NCBI GenBank assembly: GCA_905182135.1
Contig: CAJJAG010000004.1
Span: forward strand, 124,001-188,000
Source: an uncultured Acidimicrobiaceae bacterium
Lineage (GTDB): Bacteria > Actinomycetota > Acidimicrobiia > Acidimicrobiales > UBA10347
DNA: 64,000 nucleotides
Direction of reading: 5' to 3'
The position numbers were made by a program, and so were the translations under genes. Below, piece by piece: positions 10,636 to 19,334 of this stretch; position 1 is the stretch's first letter, and each line of letters starts with the position of its first letter. The notes under the pieces were generated by a model. It was not told where the DNA came from and searched no databases. It worked only from the letters and a program-made list of their open reading frames with translations.

Positions 10636-10735
10636 CCGGGATCAGTTGCCTTTAGAGCGACCCTTCCGCTGTGACATAGACGCCGAGCACTTCGCCTCGC
10701 TCTGGTTGCGCACCCCGAACATGACATCGCGAATC

Positions 10736-10909
10736 TCACCCTGACCCGGCTCGGGCCCCTGCCGCCCACGCGCCGTCACGCACGAAGAACCCAGCTGCTG
10801 CATCACCATTATAGGCACCGTCGCTGACCGCTAAAAAGCCGGCTTTGAGCTTGCAGATGACCTCAATATCGTTGCGAACCTGCAATTGTTGTTCGAAGTC
10901 CGTAGCCAC
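10736..10909 (-). pseudogene. SnoaL-like protein, N-terminal fragment
   Basis: A GTG at 10909, preceded by a strong AGGGGGG ribosome-binding tract, opens a 57-codon frame whose start (DFEQQLQVRNDIEVICKLKA, then DGAYNGDAAAGFFVRDGAW) matches the first helix and loop of NTF2/SnoaL-fold proteins. The frame then stops at TGA, and after a frame change an unrelated-looking tail continues for about 30 codons. A complete family member would need another 70 or more residues, so I read it as a truncated remnant. It is too short to appear in usual gene calls. Confidence 0.5.
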
Positions 10910-10919
10910 CTATCCCCCC

Positions 10920-11795
10920 TTATCCGGCGAGTTGCCCCAAGCGATCCAGCGAGATTCCACAGCCGGCGAATACAGCTAATACTGCTGCAGCGTCATTGCT
11001 TCCGTCCGGATTTGTCAAGTCCATAGACTCGAAAATGCAGTTCGCTTCCTCTGCGTTAAAACCAGCCTCGAACAGGCCTTGAAGCGCCTGCTCACGAATG
11101 GTTCCATCGAATCCGGGGTCGTCGTCATCGCCTTCGACCGTGCCATCATCGGAGATAACGGGTGCTGGACCAGGGTCAGGACCAAAACCACATTCGGCGA
11201 AGTTGTAGGCTTCGATGTTGTAGTTGGCAAGCTCGGTTCGTCCCTCGAAGCTAGTCACGATGCCCGAGTCGAGATCGAGAAACATCCAATCGACATCTTC
11301 GAATGCGGTCGCGAAAATGGTGAATGCTTCAATGGACCGATCGAGGTCAGCCGAGATCTCGCTAGGTACCAATCGCTTGACCGCCGAGATGGCTGCTAAC
11401 CACTGCCTGAACCCTCGCTCGACTTCGACCGGGTCGCTGAAATTCAGGGAGTCGAGGCTACTAACGACGTTTTCGACCGCAATAGCGCCAGTACACCAAT
11501 CGTCGGCGTCGACGACCGCCTGAATCGCTTTCGCGGCACCAGGGGCCAGTTTCACCGGCGCCGAAGTTGGCTCCTCCGAGGCCGGTGAAGGCGTTGAATC
11601 ATCTGCTTGAGCACCAGAGGCGGTGTCCTCAGCTTTACCCTCGTCGTCCTGAGCGGCCGACTCTGGCGCAGTTGTCGCGTTGGCTTTGTCACTGCTCGCC
11701 TCGGGACCCTCGGCCCCGAGATCGATCGTCGAGTCGGTGCTACACGCTGACGCGAACAGAGCGCCGGCTACAATCAGCAACGCAAATTTTTTCAT
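10920..11795 (-). CDS. Secreted lipoprotein of unknown function
   Basis: 291 residues starting at the ATG at 11795 (MKKFALLIVAG), with a lipoprotein signal peptide and lipobox FASAC. After the anchor cysteine comes a low-complexity Asp/Glu/Ala/Thr-rich linker (about residues 25-75), typical of a spacer through the cell wall, then a helical domain with single cysteines and an acidic stretch (EGDDDDPGFDG). The C-terminal segment (GFNAEEANCIFESMDLTNPDG) resembles short helical domains seen in other actinobacterial lipoproteins. No enzymatic motif is visible and I do not recognise a characterised family. Confidence 0.75.
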   Translation of the reverse strand: MKKFALLIVAGALFASACSTDSTIDLGAEGPEASSDKANATTAPESAAQDDEGKAEDTASGAQADDSTPSPASEEPTSAPVKLAPGAAKAIQAVVDADDWCTGAIAVENVVSSLDSLNFSDPVEVERGFRQWLAAISAVKRLVPSEISADLDRSIEAFTIFATAFEDVDWMFLDLDSGIVTSFEGRTELANYNIEAYNFAECGFGPDPGPAPVISDDGTVEGDDDDPGFDGTIREQALQGLFEAGFNAEEANCIFESMDLTNPDGSNDAAAVLAVFAGCGISLDRLGQLAG

Positions 11796-11875
11796 AGGTA
11801 ACCAAGTTAATGCACCCGACCAGCCTGGACTAGAGACTGCTTCACCTCTTCCCACGATTGTTCAAAATATCAGTC

Positions 11876-12961
11876 TCAAAAAACAATCACGCTACGAGCG
11901 ACGCTGCCGGACTTCATTGCATCGAAACCTTCGTTGATCTCGTCGAGCGAAATCGTGTTCGAGACCATCTCGTCGAGCTTGAGCCGTCCGTCTATGTACA
12001 TGTCAACAAAACGTGGCATGTCAGTGCGGAATTGGTTCGATCCCATGTTCGAACCGGTCAGTGTCTTTTCAGAGAGAAGGTCAGGGCCATGCACTTCAAT
12101 CTTCGTGCCCACGGGGATCATGCCGATCACCGTCGCCTGGCCGCCGCTGCGCAGCATGCTGAAACATTGCTCGGCTGTGGCCTTCATGCCAACAGCCTCG
12201 AAGCTGTGGTGCACCCCGCCACGGGTGATGTCCTTGACTGCCTCGACCGCATCGATCTTGCTGGCGTTGACCACATGAGTCGCACCCATTGCCTGTGCAA
12301 GTTCAAGCTTCGATTCGACCATGTCGACCGCGATGATCTTGTTCGCTCCGGCGATTCGAGCACCTTGGATAGCGGCAAGGCCAATACCACCGGCACCAAC
12401 TACACAAACCGACTCGCCGGCTGAGACCTTGGCCGTGCGGAAGACCGCACCTAGCCCGGTGGTCACGCCACAGCCGATCAAAGCAGCCTTGTCTAGCGGC
12501 ATATCCTTGTCAATCTTTACAAGCGCTTGCTCGTGCACCAGCATCATCTCGGCGAACGACGACAGGTGCAAGAACTGGTTCACGGTCTCGCCTCCCCGGC
12601 TGAGACGAGGAGCCTCGCCTGGTTGACGCACGAGTTCGGTGGCCTTGTTCTCACAGAGCGACAGGTGACCGTCTGTGCACTGCGAGCAATGGCCGCAGAA
12701 TGCCGACAAGCAGGTGATTACATGATCGCCTGGCTGCACGTAATGCACCATGGACCCGACCGCTTCGACCACGCCGGCCGACTCATGACCCAGCACAGCA
12801 GGGCATGGATATGGGTACTTGCCTTCCATGAAATGAAGATCGCTGTGGCACACACCGGCGGCGGATGTGCGAATCAAGACTTCGCGAGGACCAGGGTCAG
12901 CGATATCTATGTCTTCGATCTCGAGCACGCCAGGAATTGAGTTCAGTACCGCAGCCTTCAT
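11876..12961 (-). CDS. Zinc-dependent alcohol dehydrogenase (class III-like MDR family)
   Basis: 361-residue medium-chain dehydrogenase. Catalytic zinc ligands are visible at Cys38 (GVCHSD) and His59-Glu60 (LGHES), with the structural zinc cysteines C89, C92, C95 and C103, and the NAD-binding GAGGIGLAA motif. The closest style is the NAD/mycothiol- or formaldehyde-type dehydrogenases and aryl/alkyl alcohol dehydrogenases of Actinobacteria (for example the ADLQ-type N-terminal pattern with GGVHHSFEAVG). It oxidises an alcohol to an aldehyde or the reverse; the substrate is unknown. It is intact, unlike the alcohol dehydrogenase relic at 4021. Confidence 0.9.
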   Translation of the reverse strand: MKAAVLNSIPGVLEIEDIDIADPGPREVLIRTSAAGVCHSDLHFMEGKYPYPCPAVLGHESAGVVEAVGSMVHYVQPGDHVITCLSAFCGHCSQCTDGHLSLCENKATELVRQPGEAPRLSRGGETVNQFLHLSSFAEMMLVHEQALVKIDKDMPLDKAALIGCGVTTGLGAVFRTAKVSAGESVCVVGAGGIGLAAIQGARIAGANKIIAVDMVESKLELAQAMGATHVVNASKIDAVEAVKDITRGGVHHSFEAVGMKATAEQCFSMLRSGGQATVIGMIPVGTKIEVHGPDLLSEKTLTGSNMGSNQFRTDMPRFVDMYIDGRLKLDEMVSNTISLDEINEGFDAMKSGSVARSVIVF

Positions 12962-13020
12962 GGGCTAAGCCTTTCGTTGTCATTTTCGACAATTCTGCCA
13001 CACCAAAGCCCGCGAAAGTC

Positions 13021-14637
13021 TTACCGGTGTTCGGCTCGACGCAGTACGAGGAACCAGGACAGCACACCGGACATGGCCACCAGGACAACAGCCATGATTC
13101 CAGCCTCGGCCACAAACGACTCTTCAAATGAACTAAAGATCCTGGTAGTGAGCGTCTGATACCCAATGGGGGCGATCAACAGACTGATCGGCAACTCTTT
13201 CATGGTCGATAACAAGACGAGACCAACGGCGGCCAGCAGGCCTGGTGCCATCAACGGCAAGTCAATGGTCTTAAAGCGTCGTAGCCGCCCTGCCCCAAGG
13301 GTGGCCCCAACATCGTGGAAGCGGTCAGGGACCGACTGCACCGCGACCAGCGTGATCCCCATCGCAAGCGAACCGAACCGGACAACGTAGGCGAAGATCA
13401 GCAGCGCCTTCGAGTCGGAAAATAGTTCACCAGCGAACCCAGAACGCAGCGTCCAGAAGCGCAAGGCAAGCGCAATGAGAATGCCAGGAAGCGCAAAACT
13501 CCCGATCACAATGGCATGTGAGAACGAACCGGAACGGCTGCGATAACGGCCAACCAACAAAGCAATAGGAAGCACCGCCGCCACAGCGGCGAGCGCAGCC
13601 AGAACACTGGACTCCAGCGTGTGGCGGGCAGCTTCGAATACCTTGCCCGCATCGACAGTGAGCGGACGCCCGTCTCGCGTGGCCCGAATGATGCCATCTC
13701 CAGCCCAGTCCAACATGGCGACCAATGGAGCCCCCACAGCCAGGAGAGCGACGAGCACTACCAGCGCCGCCGACGGCCAGCGCCATGCGCCCAGCCGGTA
13801 CTGGACCAGGCGGGTAGATCGTGCCGAACCTGCGTGTGTGCTCGACCGCGTCACTGTCCGTTCGCCGATCACCACAGCGACCGCAAGCAACAGCAACAAC
13901 AAGCTCAGAGCGAATGCAACCGAAGGTCGTGCGAGATAGTTCGTGTTGATCGCTCGAGTTAGCGTGTCGTAGCGCATCAGTTGCACAGCGCCAAAGTCGC
14001 TGATTGTGTAGAGAAACACCAGAAGTGTCCCAGCCAGAATGGCACTGGTGATTTGGGGAAGGACAATCCGACGAAACGTCTGCCCGGGGGTATCGCCGAG
14101 CACTCGTGCGCTTTCTTCGAGCGAACCGGCCAAGCGCTGCAGCCGGGCAGCCACTGGCAAATACACATAGGGATAGGTAAAAAGGGTCAGCACCAGCCAT
14201 GCCCCAAATAGACCCCGCAGTTCGAACGTGCGCTCGATTCCGATGCTATTCAACAGGTCGTTGGCGAGCCCACCAGGATTGAGCGTTCGGATAAACGCCG
14301 CAGCGCCGATGAAAGTCGGAAACACAAGCGGGATCGGAAGCAACGTGCGCCAGAGCCGCCTAAGTGGCACATCGGTGCGGGTCGTGAGCCACGCAAGGGC
14401 AGTGCCGATGGCTGCCGATGCCGCTGATACCAGCACTGCTAACTGCAACGTGCGGCCCAGCGGCGCAAGCGTACGAGACGACCCCAGCAGCCCAATTGGA
14501 TCAGCGTCAGTGCTGAGGTTGCGCCACACTACGTACAACCCAGGAAAGGCAAACGCGACCGCGAGAACGACTCCTGCGCCCCGCAGCGCCCAGGGAGCCC
14601 GGGCGCCGCTCTGTGTTGTGGCGGTCGGCACTGTCAC
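13021..14637 (-). CDS. Iron(III) ABC transporter permease (FbpB/SfuB type)
   Basis: 538-residue double-length permease with two homologous halves of about six membrane segments each, the hallmark of Fe(III) importers of the FbpB/SfuB/HitB type. Each half carries an EAA-like loop (GDTPGQTFRRIVLPQ near residue 180 and GATLGAGRLRRFKTIDLPL in the second half) that docks on the ATPase. It starts at a GTG that overlaps the stop of the binding-protein gene by 4 bp, so the two are translationally coupled. The ATPase is encoded at 16508, on the other side of the shared promoter region. Confidence 0.92.
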   Translation of the reverse strand: MTVPTATTQSGARAPWALRGAGVVLAVAFAFPGLYVVWRNLSTDADPIGLLGSSRTLAPLGRTLQLAVLVSAASAAIGTALAWLTTRTDVPLRRLWRTLLPIPLVFPTFIGAAAFIRTLNPGGLANDLLNSIGIERTFELRGLFGAWLVLTLFTYPYVYLPVAARLQRLAGSLEESARVLGDTPGQTFRRIVLPQITSAILAGTLLVFLYTISDFGAVQLMRYDTLTRAINTNYLARPSVAFALSLLLLLLAVAVVIGERTVTRSSTHAGSARSTRLVQYRLGAWRWPSAALVVLVALLAVGAPLVAMLDWAGDGIIRATRDGRPLTVDAGKVFEAARHTLESSVLAALAAVAAVLPIALLVGRYRSRSGSFSHAIVIGSFALPGILIALALRFWTLRSGFAGELFSDSKALLIFAYVVRFGSLAMGITLVAVQSVPDRFHDVGATLGAGRLRRFKTIDLPLMAPGLLAAVGLVLLSTMKELPISLLIAPIGYQTLTTRIFSSFEESFVAEAGIMAVVLVAMSGVLSWFLVLRRAEHR

Positions 14638-15719
14638 TGGTTGGCAATACCGCTTGCTTCGATGATTTCGAGCGAGGCTTCCAGCCCGCCACCCAACGCA
14701 TCAAAGTCGATCGTTGCGGTACCCGATGCGTTCAGCGGGGGAAGGATGCCGGCTGGTTGAACACCAGTAGCCAACGGGTACTCGAACGTTTCATCGGTGT
14801 AGTAACGCTGGACCGGCTCCGACAGCAAGTAGCGGATCAGCTCATGGGCTTCGCTGCTGCGGTCGGTGTTCTGGGTGATCGTTGCGGCCGTGATGATCAG
14901 CAGCGAACCAATATCGTCGCCAGCCAGGTCATGGTTGAGCGCACGATGGTCCTCGCCGATCGCAGCTGCCTCTTGATAGTTGTAATAGTGATTCACCAGG
15001 CCAAGGTCGACTTCGCCACGGCCAGCAGCATCCACGATCGATCGGTTATTTGCGTAGTACTTCGCATCGTTGGCGACCATGTCGTTCAACCACTGGGTGG
15101 CTACGTCATCGCCCTGTTGGGCACGGAACACCGTGAACCAGTCCAGGAACGAACCGTTCGTTCCAGGGATTGCGACTCGACCCCGCCATTCTGGGCCCGT
15201 CAACTCGAAGACCGATTCGGGAAGCTCGTCGGCACTGACTGCGTCGATGTTGTAAACCGCCACCCGCTTACGGCCAGAAAAACCCACCCAATGACCGTCG
15301 TCGGAACGGTGCTGGTTCTCCACGAGAGACAGCACGTCGGCTTGGAGTTCACCAAGCAGGTCGCGCTGGTTCAGGAACCCGATCGGACCTGGGCTGTTGC
15401 TTAGGAAGACGTCGGCGTCGGTGCGGTCGCCTTCTTCGACCAAGGTGAGCGCCAGGTTGGTGGCGCTGTCGTATCGCACCGCCGTCTCAATACCTGTTTC
15501 GCACTGGAAGGCGCTGAGCACCGGATCCATCAGGTTTTCGCTTCGGCCTGAGTAGATCGTTACCTGGCGGCCGTCGAGTTCGACGCAGTCACCACCGTAG
15601 ATATCGCCCGCAACGCCATCCAGCGATTCAGGGATATTCGAGCCGCCGCAGGCAGCGGCAAAAGCGACTAGTACCAAGGTGGCTGCGAGAAGTCGCAGCG
15701 ACGGGAGGGGGTGTCTCAT
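14634..15719 (-). CDS. Iron(III) ABC transporter substrate-binding lipoprotein (FbpA/FutA type)
   Basis: 361 residues, with a lipoprotein signal peptide and lipobox FAAACGGSN, so it is anchored outside the membrane. The mature part begins VTIYSGRSENL, the typical start of type-II periplasmic iron-binding proteins, and near the C-terminal half contains YANNRSIVDAAGRGEVDLG and HYYNYQ, which carry the family's tyrosine iron ligands. It captures Fe(III) for the permease encoded just downstream. It diverges from a DtxR-family regulator gene with a 114-bp gap holding a possible operator. No Shine-Dalgarno tract is evident. Confidence 0.92.
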   Translation of the reverse strand: MRHPLPSLRLLAATLVLVAFAAACGGSNIPESLDGVAGDIYGGDCVELDGRQVTIYSGRSENLMDPVLSAFQCETGIETAVRYDSATNLALTLVEEGDRTDADVFLSNSPGPIGFLNQRDLLGELQADVLSLVENQHRSDDGHWVGFSGRKRVAVYNIDAVSADELPESVFELTGPEWRGRVAIPGTNGSFLDWFTVFRAQQGDDVATQWLNDMVANDAKYYANNRSIVDAAGRGEVDLGLVNHYYNYQEAAAIGEDHRALNHDLAGDDIGSLLIITAATITQNTDRSSEAHELIRYLLSEPVQRYYTDETFEYPLATGVQPAGILPPLNASGTATIDFDALGGGLEASLEIIEASGIANQ

Positions 15720-15751
15720 GAGGAGGCACGATAACGAGCTTCTCTCAAAAA

Positions 15752-15767
15752 GTAAAGGGTGCCTAAC
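15752..15767. promoter_or_regulatory. Candidate DtxR-family operator in the divergent iron-transport promoter
   Basis: The sequence reading TTAGGCACCCTTTAC on the minus strand carries a half-site like that of IdeR/DtxR boxes (TTAGG) and a weaker opposite arm (AGG-N3-CCT core). It sits midway between the binding-protein gene and the DtxR-type regulator gene. The second arm is imperfect, so this is a suggestion only. Confidence 0.35.
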
Positions 15768-15833
15768 AAAAATATTCAGACATCCGAACTACGACACCCA
15801 GCGCACCCGACATCGTTACGGTAAGCTTGGCTT

Positions 15834-16511
15834 ATGAGTTACGACTCGACGGAACATCATCCAGCATTCGAGGAGTACACCGAGACCATCTACGAGCTCG
15901 CCGAAGACGGCATAACTGTCATCCAGGCTCGCATTGCGGAACGTCTCGACGTATCTCGACCTGCAGTCTCTGAGATGGTCAGGCGCATGGATGCAGAGGG
16001 ACTCGTCGTAGTCGACAACAAAGGCCAGATCCTGCTCACCGACTCGGGCGAGTCGCTCGCAACAACCATCGTCCGGCGCCACCGACTCGCCGAACGTTTC
16101 CTGACCGACGTCCTTGATCTGGACTGGACAACGGCCCATCACGAGGCTGGGCGCTGGGAACATGTCATCTCCCCCATTGTCGAAACCGCAATGCTGCGTG
16201 TGCTTGAGGACCCGACCACGTGCCCCCACGGAAACCCGATTCCTGGCAGCAACTACACCGAACCGGCGAATGCAGTAGTTCTCGCCAAGGTCGAAGCCGG
16301 CAACGACTTCACCGTCATCCGCATTCCTGAAGAACTCGAATTCGAGCCCGGGCAACTTGAGTTTCTCGAAAGCTCTGGACTGATGCCTGGCCGCCTCGGA
16401 ACCATGCTGTCTATCGCCCCCGACGGCACCGCCACTGTTCAGGTCGATGGCACACCCGTCGGACTCGGCTCAGCAACCACAAGTCGCATTGTGGTGACAA
16501 CACCATCATGA
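15834..16511 (+). CDS. DtxR/IdeR-family metal-dependent transcriptional repressor
   Basis: 225 residues. The N-terminal winged helix (residues 10-70; ITVIQARIAERLDVSRPAV then EMVRRMDAEGLV) is followed by the metal-binding dimerisation domain with the family pattern VRRHRLAERFLTDVL, HHEAGRWEHVIS and CPHGNPIP, and a C-terminal SH3-like FeoA domain. It should repress iron (or manganese) uptake when the metal is bound. It overlaps the downstream ATPase gene by 4 bp (ATGA), so the regulator and the transporter ATPase share a transcript divergent from the binding protein and permease. This arrangement suggests iron-responsive autoregulation of the whole importer. Confidence 0.92.
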   Translation: MSYDSTEHHPAFEEYTETIYELAEDGITVIQARIAERLDVSRPAVSEMVRRMDAEGLVVVDNKGQILLTDSGESLATTIVRRHRLAERFLTDVLDLDWTTAHHEAGRWEHVISPIVETAMLRVLEDPTTCPHGNPIPGSNYTEPANAVVLAKVEAGNDFTVIRIPEELEFEPGQLEFLESSGLMPGRLGTMLSIAPDGTATVQVDGTPVGLGSATTSRIVVTTPS

Positions 16512-17551
16512 CCTTCATGGTCGACGCCCCATCGGTGACGGTTAGCGGGGTTCACCACGCATACGAAACAGCGCCCGTACTCCACGATGTCAGCGTTGAC
16601 ATCGCTCCTGGCCAGTCGCTGGCCTTGCTTGGACCAAGCGGCTGCGGCAAAACCACGCTGCTGCGATTGATCGCTGGCCTCGAACACCCGCTGCATGGCA
16701 GCGTCATGATCGGCGACACCTGTGTAGCAGGCAACGGCCAATGGGTTCCACCTGAGCGGCGACGTGTCGGCATGGTCTTTCAGGACTGGGCGCTATTCCC
16801 TCACCTGGATGTCGAAACCAACGTGGCCTATGGGCTCCGACGGTCCGACCGTAAAAGTAATCGAGTGAGCGAAGCGCTCGAGCTTGTTGGTCTTAATGAC
16901 TTGGGCGGTCGCATGCCCGAGACACTCTCTGGAGGCCAGCAACAACGAGTTGCACTGGCCAGGGCATTAGCGCCCCAACCCGCAGTCCTGCTTCTCGACG
17001 AACCGTTCTCCAACCTGGATACAGCGCTTCGCATCGAGGTTCGCACTGATGTGCACCGCCTCCTACATGAGTTGGGAATCACGGCTGTCTTCGTGACCCA
17101 CGATCAGGAAGAAGCCTTCGTGCTTGGCGATCAAGTCGCTGTCATGCGCGATGGGCGGATCGTCCAAGTTGACACGCCACAGGGCCTCTACACCGAACCC
17201 GCCGATCGGGCTGTGGCCGAATTTGTTGGGGCTGGATCACTGATTCGGTCAACAGCCGCTAATGGAAAAGCAGAATCTCCGTGTGGTCCGATCAACGTCA
17301 GGATCGAGCAAGGTCCTATCGACATACTCTTTCGACCGGAACAACTCACCTTGCTCAACCACGGCGATCTCACTGTCGACCTGGTCGAGTATTACGGCCA
17401 TGACGTAATGGTTTTCGTTCGTACCCAACCAGGTGACGACGGTGCCAGCAACCTGCTTCGGGTGCGCTGCGACCCCAACGCCAATGTGCGCCGGGGCGAC
17501 AAGGTCGGGCTGTCCTTCACCGGCGAGACAGCGGTGGCGTTTCCCGCGTAA
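16508..17551 (+). CDS. Iron(III) ABC transporter ATP-binding protein (FbpC type)
   Basis: 347-residue ATPase with Walker A (GPSGCGKTTLLR), Q-loop (VFQDWALFP), signature (LSGGQQQRVALARAL), Walker B (VLLLDEPFSNLD) and the H-loop (FVTHDQEEA). The C-terminal ~100 residues form a regulatory TOBE-type domain (LFRPEQLTLL). It energises the permease encoded at 13021. It is co-transcribed with the DtxR-type regulator (4-bp overlap) and begins with a short extension before VTVSGVHHAY. Confidence 0.95.
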   Translation: MTFMVDAPSVTVSGVHHAYETAPVLHDVSVDIAPGQSLALLGPSGCGKTTLLRLIAGLEHPLHGSVMIGDTCVAGNGQWVPPERRRVGMVFQDWALFPHLDVETNVAYGLRRSDRKSNRVSEALELVGLNDLGGRMPETLSGGQQQRVALARALAPQPAVLLLDEPFSNLDTALRIEVRTDVHRLLHELGITAVFVTHDQEEAFVLGDQVAVMRDGRIVQVDTPQGLYTEPADRAVAEFVGAGSLIRSTAANGKAESPCGPINVRIEQGPIDILFRPEQLTLLNHGDLTVDLVEYYGHDVMVFVRTQPGDDGASNLLRVRCDPNANVRRGDKVGLSFTGETAVAFPA

Positions 17552-17613
17552 ATCGCATCCGTTTTTCAGAGACTTTGACATCACAACTACGCTGTCGTTG
17601 TTGGGAAGGTTGC

Positions 17614-18837
17614 ATGATGAACGAAGAAACGTTGCGACAAGAGGCCGCTGAGTGGTTGTCAAAAAACTGGTCAGGGGAACGTTCCGATGCCTTCATCGAG
17701 AAGGTCGTCGACGCTAACCTTGCCGCCCCAAGTTGGCCCGTCGAATGGTTCGGCCGAGGTGTCTCGCCTGATGCCGGCCAAGTCGTCGCCCAGGAGTTCG
17801 CAAAAGTTGGAGCGCCAGGCGCAGGCCAAGACATCACGAACTTGTGGGCCAACACCGTGCTCGCGTTCGGGTCCGACGCACTGCGTGCCGAACAGATTCG
17901 AGACCTGATGCTGGGCCGGACCAACATGTGTCTGCTGTACTCAGAGCCAGGAGCCGGGTCCGATCTTGCTGGCATACAAACGAAGGCCGAACGTGATGGC
18001 GACGAGTGGGTCATCAACGGCCAAAAGGTCTGGACGTCGGGCGGCCGCAACGCCGACTTCGCCTTCCTCATTGCTCGCACTGATTGGGACGTACCCAAGC
18101 ACCGAGGCATTAGCTTCTTCTTCTTGCCCATGAAGCAACCCGGCGTCGAGGTTCGAGCGCTTCGACAAGCTACCGGTGATTCACGTTTCAATGAGGTATT
18201 TCTGACTGACGCCCGCGTCAGCCAAGCAAATATGCTTGGCGACTTCGGCCAGGGCTGGTCGGTACTGCAAACAGCACTCGCCTATGAACGGGCGGTCATG
18301 GGCGAGTCAACTCGGCGGCGTAAACAAACAGACACTCAAAAAGCCACCAATGATGCGATGCGGTCGTCTGATGATGAGGCAAGCGCTCCCATCCCTGACC
18401 TGTCACTCGTGGATCTGGCCCAAGAGACAGGGCGCAACGCCGATCCCGTGATCCGACAGCAACTCATGGCCTTACACAGCTTGGTGCAGGTAAATAAGTG
18501 GAATGGACAACGAGCCAAGGCGGAGCTTGAACAGGGCACCTCCTCCTCGATCGTCTCGCTTGGCAAGCTCGCTATGTCGCGTATTTTGCATACGGCTGGC
18601 TCGTTGCAGGCCGAGTTACTCGGAGCCGAAGCCATGATTGGCGGCAACGACTCCCCTCGTTCAGCCGATGCTACCTATGCCATGTTGAATGCCTTTTTCA
18701 CCTCGATTGGTGGCGGCACAGATCAGATCCAACGCAACATCATCGGCGAGCGGGTTCTCGGCCTGCCCCGCGAACCCGAGGTCGATAAGGGTTTACCCTT
18801 CCGCCAGGTGCGCAAAGCCTCGGTTGTCGAACGGTGA
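17614..18837 (+). CDS. Acyl-CoA dehydrogenase
   Basis: About 407 residues starting at the ATG at 17614, which follows a GGGAAGG tract. It shows the FAD-binding middle-domain motif (LLYSEPGAGSDLAGIQT), the beta-barrel piece WVINGQKVWTSGGRNADF, and the C-terminal helical-domain motif IGGGTDQIQRNIIGERVLGLP. It catalyses alpha,beta-dehydrogenation of an acyl-CoA, passing electrons to ETF. The family has several subgroups (fatty acid, branched, steroid side chain), and the chain length or branching cannot be assigned. A single-gene unit following the iron-transport operon in the same direction. Confidence 0.92.
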   Translation: MMNEETLRQEAAEWLSKNWSGERSDAFIEKVVDANLAAPSWPVEWFGRGVSPDAGQVVAQEFAKVGAPGAGQDITNLWANTVLAFGSDALRAEQIRDLMLGRTNMCLLYSEPGAGSDLAGIQTKAERDGDEWVINGQKVWTSGGRNADFAFLIARTDWDVPKHRGISFFFLPMKQPGVEVRALRQATGDSRFNEVFLTDARVSQANMLGDFGQGWSVLQTALAYERAVMGESTRRRKQTDTQKATNDAMRSSDDEASAPIPDLSLVDLAQETGRNADPVIRQQLMALHSLVQVNKWNGQRAKAELEQGTSSSIVSLGKLAMSRILHTAGSLQAELLGAEAMIGGNDSPRSADATYAMLNAFFTSIGGGTDQIQRNIIGERVLGLPREPEVDKGLPFRQVRKASVVER

Positions 18838-18845
18838 GTGATCCA

Positions 18846-19293
18846 GTCTGTTTCCATCTCGGGGTTAACGCGAAATAAAGCGACACCGATTACGCACGAT
18901 TGCAGCTACTGGCGTCGTTAGCTGAGTGCAGCACGTGGCCGTGGCCGTGGCCGTGGCCGTGGCCGTGGAACAGACTGACATCGCCCGGTTCGTAGTCCCA
19001 GCTAATGATGTCGAAAGAGTCTCGGTTCGGGTCGTAGCCGGGCTTTGTGGCACTCGACCAACAATTTCAACGATGGGCGATTCGCCGATGAGCCGAAGCT
19101 GGTCCAGCGACTTCGCTGCGGGGAGTTAATCGACCCGTATTGTTCCATCGACCAGTTCAGCAGCCATCACGTAGTGTTCGGCAATCGCTGCGTCTAGACC
19201 GGCGGCGGCCAACCACACCCATTCGCCAGGCAGTAGCTGCTTGATAAGCACGGCCCCGTCTCGATGGAAGGTGGTGACTTCCTCGTCTGCGAT
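18846..19293 (-). pseudogene. Phytanoyl-CoA dioxygenase (PhyH) family, decayed
   Basis: Two homologous pieces survive on the minus strand. The N-terminal one (EEVTTFHRDGAVLIKQLLPG, then GLDAAIAEHYVMA) starts right after an in-frame TAG at 19294 with no start codon and ends at a TAA at 19126. After a deletion and frame change, the C-terminal iron-site piece (DIISWDYEPGDVSLFHG ... HVLHSAND) reads to a TAG-like break, and a last piece (SVSLYFALTPRW) lies beyond an in-frame TAA. The middle, with the first His-x-Asp pair, is missing. The His of the distal iron site is buried in an expanded HG repeat. Not functional. Confidence 0.75.
18935..18968. repeat. GTGGCC hexanucleotide repeat
   Basis: 5.7 uninterrupted copies of GTGGCC. 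On the minus strand it lies in the reading frame of the PhyH relic and encodes a run of His-Gly pairs at the place where the family has a single HG before the distal histidine. It therefore looks like a slippage expansion of one codon pair. Confidence 0.9.
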
Positions 19294-19334
19294 CTAGCGG
19301 AGAGCGGCTGCGGGTATAGCTCAAAGTTTAAAGG

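Noticed and set aside
17517-18191. 224-codon minus-strand frame within the acyl-CoA dehydrogenase
   Set aside because: Antisense shadow of the acyl-CoA dehydrogenase gene, with no family-like motif.
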